A stretch of 64,000 nucleotides of DNA, taken from NCBI GenBank assembly GCA_963695975.1, contig CAVOIB010000012.1, forward strand, positions 27,480-91,479. The letters are read 5' to 3'. Position numbers and translations under genes: made by a program. How positions within the stretch are numbered: position 1 is the first letter of the stretch; each line of letters starts with the position of its first letter. Under the pieces are notes generated by a model. The model was not told where the DNA came from. It made no database searches and saw nothing but the letters and a program-made list of their open reading frames with translations. This document shows positions 60,459 through 64,000 of this stretch, piece after piece. The DNA is from JBBQVZ01 sp963695975 (GTDB lineage Bacteria; Actinomycetota; UBA4738; HRBIN12).

Positions 60459-61811
60459 CTACGCCATCGCCGCCAGCACCGGGCGAACGTGATCCATCGT
60501 GGTCCGCGGGTTGATGAAGCACAGACGCATCACCTTCTCGCCCTCCCACGACGTGGGCTGCACGAAGGCGATCTGTGCGTCGAGAAGATGGCGCCAGCAT
60601 CGCTCGTAGTCCTCCGGTCCCCAGCCGATGCGCTTGAAGAGCACGACGGACAGCTCGGGTTCCATCAGGAGCTCGAACGCAGGATCGGCAGCGATCGCTT
60701 CGGCCGTCTCCTTCGTGAGACCCAGGACCTTCTCGACGGCATCGCGGTAGGCGTCCGTGCCGTAGGTCGCGAGCGAGAACCACAGCGGCAACCCCCGTGC
60801 GCGACGCGAGAGGTGGTAGGCGTAGTCGGCCGGGTTCCAATCCGGTGTGGACAGCGCCGTGTCCAGGTACGAGGCGACCTGCCGGTGGGCCGCCAGGGCG
60901 AGGGACGGGTCGCGGTAAAGCAGTCCGCACGCGTCGTAGGGGGCGAAGAGCCACTTGTGCGGGTCCACGATGAACGAGTCGGCCCGCTCGACACCGCGGA
61001 ACAGATGCCGCGCCGACGGCGCGAGCAATGCGCCGCCCCCGTAAGCCCCGTCCACGTGGAACCATAGGGCGTGGTCGCCGGCGACGTCCGCGATCCCGGT
61101 CAGGTCGTCGACCGTCCCGGCGTTCGTAGCGCCCGCGCTCGCGACGACGGCGAACACGCCCTCGCCCCCATCAGGTTCGAGCGTGCGCCGGAGCGCTTCC
61201 CCTGTCAGCCGGCCGCGCCCGTCGTGCGGGACGTCGAGGATGTCGACGTCCATCACCCGGGCGGCGGCGGCGACGCTCGAGTGCACGGTGTCGCAGGCGG
61301 CGAACCGCCACCGTTGCGGCCGGCCGCCGCGTCGGACCGATGCCGCATGTCGGGCCGTGACCAACGCGGAGAGGTTCCCCGCCGATCCACCGGAGACGAA
61401 GACCCCTCCCGCCTCCTCGGGGAATCCGGCCAGGTCCGCCAGCCACCGTAGCGCCTGGTTCTCGGCCCAGATCGCGCCGGCGCCGTCGATCCAGCCGGCC
61501 GCGATCGTGGACGACGCGCCGACGATCAGGTCGAAGAGCGCCGAGGCCTTCGTCGGGGCACCCGGCACGAACGCGAACGAGGCCGGGTTGTCGGTCGAGA
61601 TGGTGGCGGGAGCGAGCACGTCGGCCCAGATGCGGAGCGCCTCCCGCCAGCCGATCCCGTCCGGTGAGATGGTGATGCCCGCGGCGGCGTCGAGCTCCTC
61701 CGCGTGCGCCACGCGGTCGAGCGGCTGGGGGTTCGCGATGCGATCGCGCGCGTACGCCTCGATCGCACGGGCGAGCTCATCCGTCTCCTCGGTGTACCTG
61801 TGCATCTCCAT
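60459..61811 (-). CDS. Group II PLP-dependent amino acid decarboxylase
   Basis: 450 residues. FVDPHKWLF-type motif is present as SFIVDPHKWLFAPYD, with the Schiff-base lysine; HVDGAYGGGAL gives the PLP-ring Asp, and GGVFVSGGSAGNLSALVTAR the phosphate site (as FVSGGSAGNLSAL). The family includes aromatic amino acid, glutamate and diaminobutyrate decarboxylases. The product amine could feed a class III aminotransferase such as the one encoded just upstream. Convergent with htpX, four bases apart. Confidence 0.92.
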   Translation of the reverse strand: MEMHRYTEETDELARAIEAYARDRIANPQPLDRVAHAEELDAAAGITISPDGIGWREALRIWADVLAPATISTDNPASFAFVPGAPTKASALFDLIVGASSTIAAGWIDGAGAIWAENQALRWLADLAGFPEEAGGVFVSGGSAGNLSALVTARHAASVRRGGRPQRWRFAACDTVHSSVAAAARVMDVDILDVPHDGRGRLTGEALRRTLEPDGGEGVFAVVASAGATNAGTVDDLTGIADVAGDHALWFHVDGAYGGGALLAPSARHLFRGVERADSFIVDPHKWLFAPYDACGLLYRDPSLALAAHRQVASYLDTALSTPDWNPADYAYHLSRRARGLPLWFSLATYGTDAYRDAVEKVLGLTKETAEAIAADPAFELLMEPELSVVLFKRIGWGPEDYERCWRHLLDAQIAFVQPTSWEGEKVMRLCFINPRTTMDHVRPVLAAMA

Positions 61812-61841
61812 CGGCCGTCCTCCCGCCGATCACGGACACGA

Positions 61842-61870
61842 CACGGGGCCGGCCGAAGGCCGGCCCCGTG
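61842..61870 (-). terminator. Strong GC hairpin after the aminotransferase gene
   Basis: CACGGGGCCGGCC and GGCCGGCCCCGTG form a 13-bp perfect stem with a GAA loop, 20 bases downstream of the aminotransferase stop and before the decarboxylase start. No U-tract follows on either strand, as is common for high-GC actinobacterial terminators. Confidence 0.75.
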
Positions 61871-61890
61871 AGGGTCGTTTCCGATGACGC

Positions 61891-63276
61891 CTAGCCGGCG
61901 AGCTCCGCGCAGAACCCGGCGAACGCGTCCACGTACCTGCGGACGTCGTCCTCGTCGTGCTGGACCGAGATCGTCCACTGCTCCTCGTCCCCGGGAGTCA
62001 TGAAGATGCCCCGGTTGATCATCCACGAGAAGCTCGCGTAGAAGAACGCGGGCTCCGTCTCCAGGAAGTCCCGGTAGTTCGCGAGGGGCTCCTTGCGGAA
62101 CGACACGCAGCCTTTCGCGCCGAGGTCCGTGGTGTGACCGGGGATGTCGTTGTCGTCCATCGCGCGCTGGCACCCCTCGGCGAGCATCGTCCCGAGCTTG
62201 CCCAGATGATCGTAGGCGTCTTTCGTCAGCACCTTGGTGAGCGCGGCCAGTCCCGCGGCCGCCGAGAGCGGGTTGCCGTTGAACGTGCCCTGCTGGGCGG
62301 CGCCCTTCGTCACCCACTCCATATACCTCGCTTCGCCGCCGAACGCCCCGATCGTCGCGCCGCCGCCGACCGCCTTCGCGTACGCGGCCAGGTGGGGCTT
62401 GACGCCGTAGCGCTCGGTCGTCCCGCCGTAGGCGATCGTGCCGCCGCACTTCACTTCGTCGTAGATCAGGACAACTCCGTGCCGCTCGCACGCGTCGCGG
62501 AGGGCCTGGAGGTATCCGGGCTTCGGGACGACGATGCCGATGTTCATCATGACCGGTTCCAGGATCACGGCCGCGACCTCACCTGGATGCGCCTGCAGCG
62601 CCTCCTCGACCGCTTCGGCATCGTTGAACGGTACGACGATCACCGTGTCCCACAGCGCGTGGGGAACACCCTTCGAGGTGGGCTCGGTCGTGTACCAAGC
62701 CTGCCCTTCGTGGTCCACGCCACGGCGCATGTCGAGCACGTCGGCCTCCGGCACGACCGAGAACAGCACGGAATCGTGGTGGCCGTGGTAGGAGCCCTCC
62801 ATCTTGATGATCTTGTCGCGTCCGGTGGCCGCGCGAGCGACCCGCAGGGCGTCCATGGTGGCCTCGGTCCCCGAGTTGACGAAACGCATCTGCTCCAGCT
62901 GGAACCGTGAGCAGATCTCCTCGGCGAGGGCGACCGTCGTTTCCGTGGTGACCGCGAAGTGGATCCCCTGATCCGCCACCGTGCGGATCGCTTCCACGAT
63001 CGCCGGGTGAGCGTGGCCGACCACGTTGACCCCGAAGCCGCCGTGGAAGTCCGTGTACTCGGTGCCGTCGACGTCCCAGACCCGAGATCCCGATCCCCGC
63101 TTCAGATACACGGGATAGGGGTCCCCGGCCTGGAAGTTGGAGGCCACTCCGTTGGGCAGGCTCTTCAGCGCTCGTTCGTGGAGGGCCTTCGAGCCGGGCG
63201 TCCGGCCGAGCAGGACCTTCGTTTCCTGCCCGGCGATCTCCGCCGCGCGTACCTTGAGTCGTTCGAGGTCAGCCAC
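61891..63276 (-). CDS. Class III aminotransferase, glutamate-1-semialdehyde mutase-like
   Basis: 461 residues. Start moved to GTG 63276: AGGAGG is then eight bases upstream, whereas the earlier GTGs at 63285 and 63282 overlap it. FVNSGTEATMDALRVARAATGRDK binds the PLP phosphate (as FVNSGTEATMDALR), YDEVKCG the ring, and LAAYAKAVGGGATIGAFGG contains the Schiff-base lysine. The layout is like HemL, but DEVKCG replaces HemL's DEVMTGFR, so an amino acid aminotransferase is likelier. A hairpin terminator follows. Confidence 0.9.
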   Translation of the reverse strand: MADLERLKVRAAEIAGQETKVLLGRTPGSKALHERALKSLPNGVASNFQAGDPYPVYLKRGSGSRVWDVDGTEYTDFHGGFGVNVVGHAHPAIVEAIRTVADQGIHFAVTTETTVALAEEICSRFQLEQMRFVNSGTEATMDALRVARAATGRDKIIKMEGSYHGHHDSVLFSVVPEADVLDMRRGVDHEGQAWYTTEPTSKGVPHALWDTVIVVPFNDAEAVEEALQAHPGEVAAVILEPVMMNIGIVVPKPGYLQALRDACERHGVVLIYDEVKCGGTIAYGGTTERYGVKPHLAAYAKAVGGGATIGAFGGEARYMEWVTKGAAQQGTFNGNPLSAAAGLAALTKVLTKDAYDHLGKLGTMLAEGCQRAMDDNDIPGHTTDLGAKGCVSFRKEPLANYRDFLETEPAFFYASFSWMINRGIFMTPGDEEQWTISVQHDEDDVRRYVDAFAGFCAELAG

Positions 63277-63328
63277 ACACACCACCTCCTGAGGCGGGCA
63301 GCCTACCCGGATGGACTCTGGGCAGGCA

Positions 63329-63351
63329 ATCCGTCCCTGAGCAGGACGGAT
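63329..63351 (-). terminator. Hairpin downstream of yajQ
   Basis: ATCCGTCC and GGACGGAT form an 8-bp stem with a 7-base loop, five bases after the yajQ stop. Only a short TT follows, so it is a weak candidate terminator. Confidence 0.45.
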
Positions 63352-63356
63352 GTAGC

Positions 63357-63854
63357 TTAGGGTCGGTAGTTCGTGAACTGGAGAGCGATCCCGAAATCGT
63401 GCTCCTTGACCGCGGCGATCGCCTTCTGCAGGTCGTCCTTGCTCTTGCCCAACACGCGGACCTGTGCGCCCTGGATCTGGGTCTGAACCTTGAGGCCGCT
63501 TCCCTTGACGTACTTCGTGATCTCCTTGGTCTTCTCCTCGGAGATGCCCGTGATCACGGTGATCGCTTGGCGGACGTGCCCCTTGGCGGCCGGGTGGACC
63601 TCGCCTTCCGAAAGGGCCTTGAGCGGGATGTTCCGCTTGACCGCCTTCTCCTTCAACACCTGGAGCGCGGCCTTCAGCCGGTCCTCCGTCGAGGAGCGCA
63701 GCTCGATCGTGGTGTTGTCCTGAGAAAGTGCGGTCTCGGTGGCCTTGAAGTCGAACCGCTGCGCGATCTCACGGCTCGCCTGGTCCACCGCGTTGCGCAC
63801 CTCCTGCATGTCGACCTCGGATACGATGTCGAACGAGAACTGGTCCTTCGCCAT
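63357..63854 (-). CDS. YajQ-family nucleotide-binding protein (DUF520)
   Basis: 165 residues, the normal family length. FDIVSEVDMQEVRNAVDQASREIAQRFDFK is the conserved start (as FDIVSEVDMQEVRNAVDQA), and the C-terminal repeat ends DFGIALQFTNYR. Two ferredoxin-like domains. Some members bind cyclic di-GMP and act with a LysR regulator; others bind nucleotides or RNA. It lies alone between tRNA-Tyr (divergent) and the aminotransferase gene, with a leaderless-type promoter. Confidence 0.93.
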   Translation of the reverse strand: MAKDQFSFDIVSEVDMQEVRNAVDQASREIAQRFDFKATETALSQDNTTIELRSSTEDRLKAALQVLKEKAVKRNIPLKALSEGEVHPAAKGHVRQAITVITGISEEKTKEITKYVKGSGLKVQTQIQGAQVRVLGKSKDDLQKAIAAVKEHDFGIALQFTNYRP

Positions 63855-63861
63855 GCGCGTG

Positions 63862-63867
63862 AGGATA
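63862..63867 (-). promoter_or_regulatory. -10-like TATCCT for yajQ
   Basis: The minus strand reads TATCCT, seven bases before the ATG at 63854; no ribosome binding site fits in the gap. Confidence 0.45.
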
Positions 63868-63894
63868 CCGCCGACCGTCGGGTGGTGCGTTCGC

Positions 63895-63900
63895 TACCAT
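63895..63900 (+). promoter_or_regulatory. -10-like TACCAT for tRNA-Tyr
   Basis: TACCAT stands 11 bases before the first base of the mature tRNA. Confidence 0.4.
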
Positions 63901-63911
63901 GTCGGCATCCC

Positions 63912-63996
63912 GGGAGGATGCCCGAGTGGCCAAAGGGAGCGGTCTGTAAAATCGCCGGCGTAGCCTACGGAGGTTCGAATCCTCCTCCTCCCACCA
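63912..63996 (+). tRNA. tRNA-Tyr (anticodon GTA)
   Basis: Acceptor arms GGGAGGA (63912-63918) and TCCTCCC (63986-63992) pair perfectly; discriminator A and an encoded CCA follow (63994-63996). The D arm starts TGCCCGAGTGG, the anticodon loop CTGTAAA (63944-63950) has GTA at 63946-63948, a long variable arm marks a class II tRNA, and the T arm is GGAGG-TTCGAAT-CCTCC. Tyr is the class II tRNA expected for this anticodon in bacteria. Confidence 0.97.
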
Positions 63997-64000
63997 AGGG

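Overview
The window is a 64 kb piece of a high-GC, aerobic bacterial chromosome, most likely a deep-branching member of the Actinomycetota. The marks are a clpS gene next to a DUF2017 gene, a 33-residue bS22-type ribosomal protein, a BldC-like helix-turn-helix gene, an ECF sigma factor with a zinc anti-sigma partner, prenyl-tail and geranylgeranyl-reductase genes of the menaquinone type, frequent GTG starts, and many genes that begin 6-8 bases after a TANNNT hexamer (leaderless transcripts). The split cytochrome b, monoheme cytochrome c and caa3-type oxidase differ from the qcrCAB arrangement of Mycobacterium and Streptomyces. No phage, insertion sequence or CRISPR array is visible, and no gene-free stretch exceeds 300 bases.

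Layout. 1-6.5 kb: a same-strand catabolic run (end of a class III aminotransferase, a VOC protein, a two-subunit CoA-transferase, a second class III aminotransferase, an AcuC-like deacetylase, pyruvate kinase). 6.6-8.2 kb: DUF2017, clpS and an SDR on the minus strand. 8.2-13.7 kb: mixed housekeeping genes including a BldC-like regulator, a Clp1/Grc3-like P-loop protein, bS22, a SAM hydrolase and a 50-residue membrane protein. 13.7-16.0 kb: an ECF sigma/anti-sigma pair, a glutaredoxin and the NADH sensor Rex. 16.0-20.8 kb (minus): a cytochrome bc operon that also encodes a 2[4Fe-4S] ferredoxin and ends with a 36-residue membrane peptide. 21.0-24.3 kb: cytochrome c maturation (ccdA, resB, ccsB). 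24.4-30.8 kb: caa3-type cytochrome c oxidase, its assembly factor, a membrane-bound tandem cupredoxin and a TlpA-like thioredoxin. 30.8-32.6 kb (minus): a natural CtaA-CtaB fusion for heme A synthesis. 32.7-50.7 kb: a prenyl synthase, a flavin-oxidase-like protein, then a geranylgeranyl reductase, a complete 14-gene nuo operon and a second prenyl synthase with a frameshift. 50.75-59.5 kb: a second nuo cluster with only A, B, C, H, I, J, K, L, M, N; nuoM2 carries a frameshift. 59.6-64 kb: htpX, a PLP decarboxylase, a third class III aminotransferase, yajQ and tRNA-Tyr.

How it fits together. The window encodes a nearly whole aerobic chain: NADH to menaquinone (complex I), menaquinol to cytochrome c (bc complex), cytochrome c to oxygen (caa3 oxidase), plus cofactor and quinone-tail enzymes. 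Rex is encoded here too, and sequences matching the published Rex consensus TTGTGAA-N4-TTCACAA lie upstream of the first nuo operon (two sites), the second nuo cluster (one weaker site) and between the divergent bc and cytochrome-maturation units (one strong site). This suggests one NADH-responsive regulon over both complex I clusters and part of the rest of the chain. The most unusual item is the second nuo cluster: a complete membrane arm with B, C and I but no D, E, F or G.
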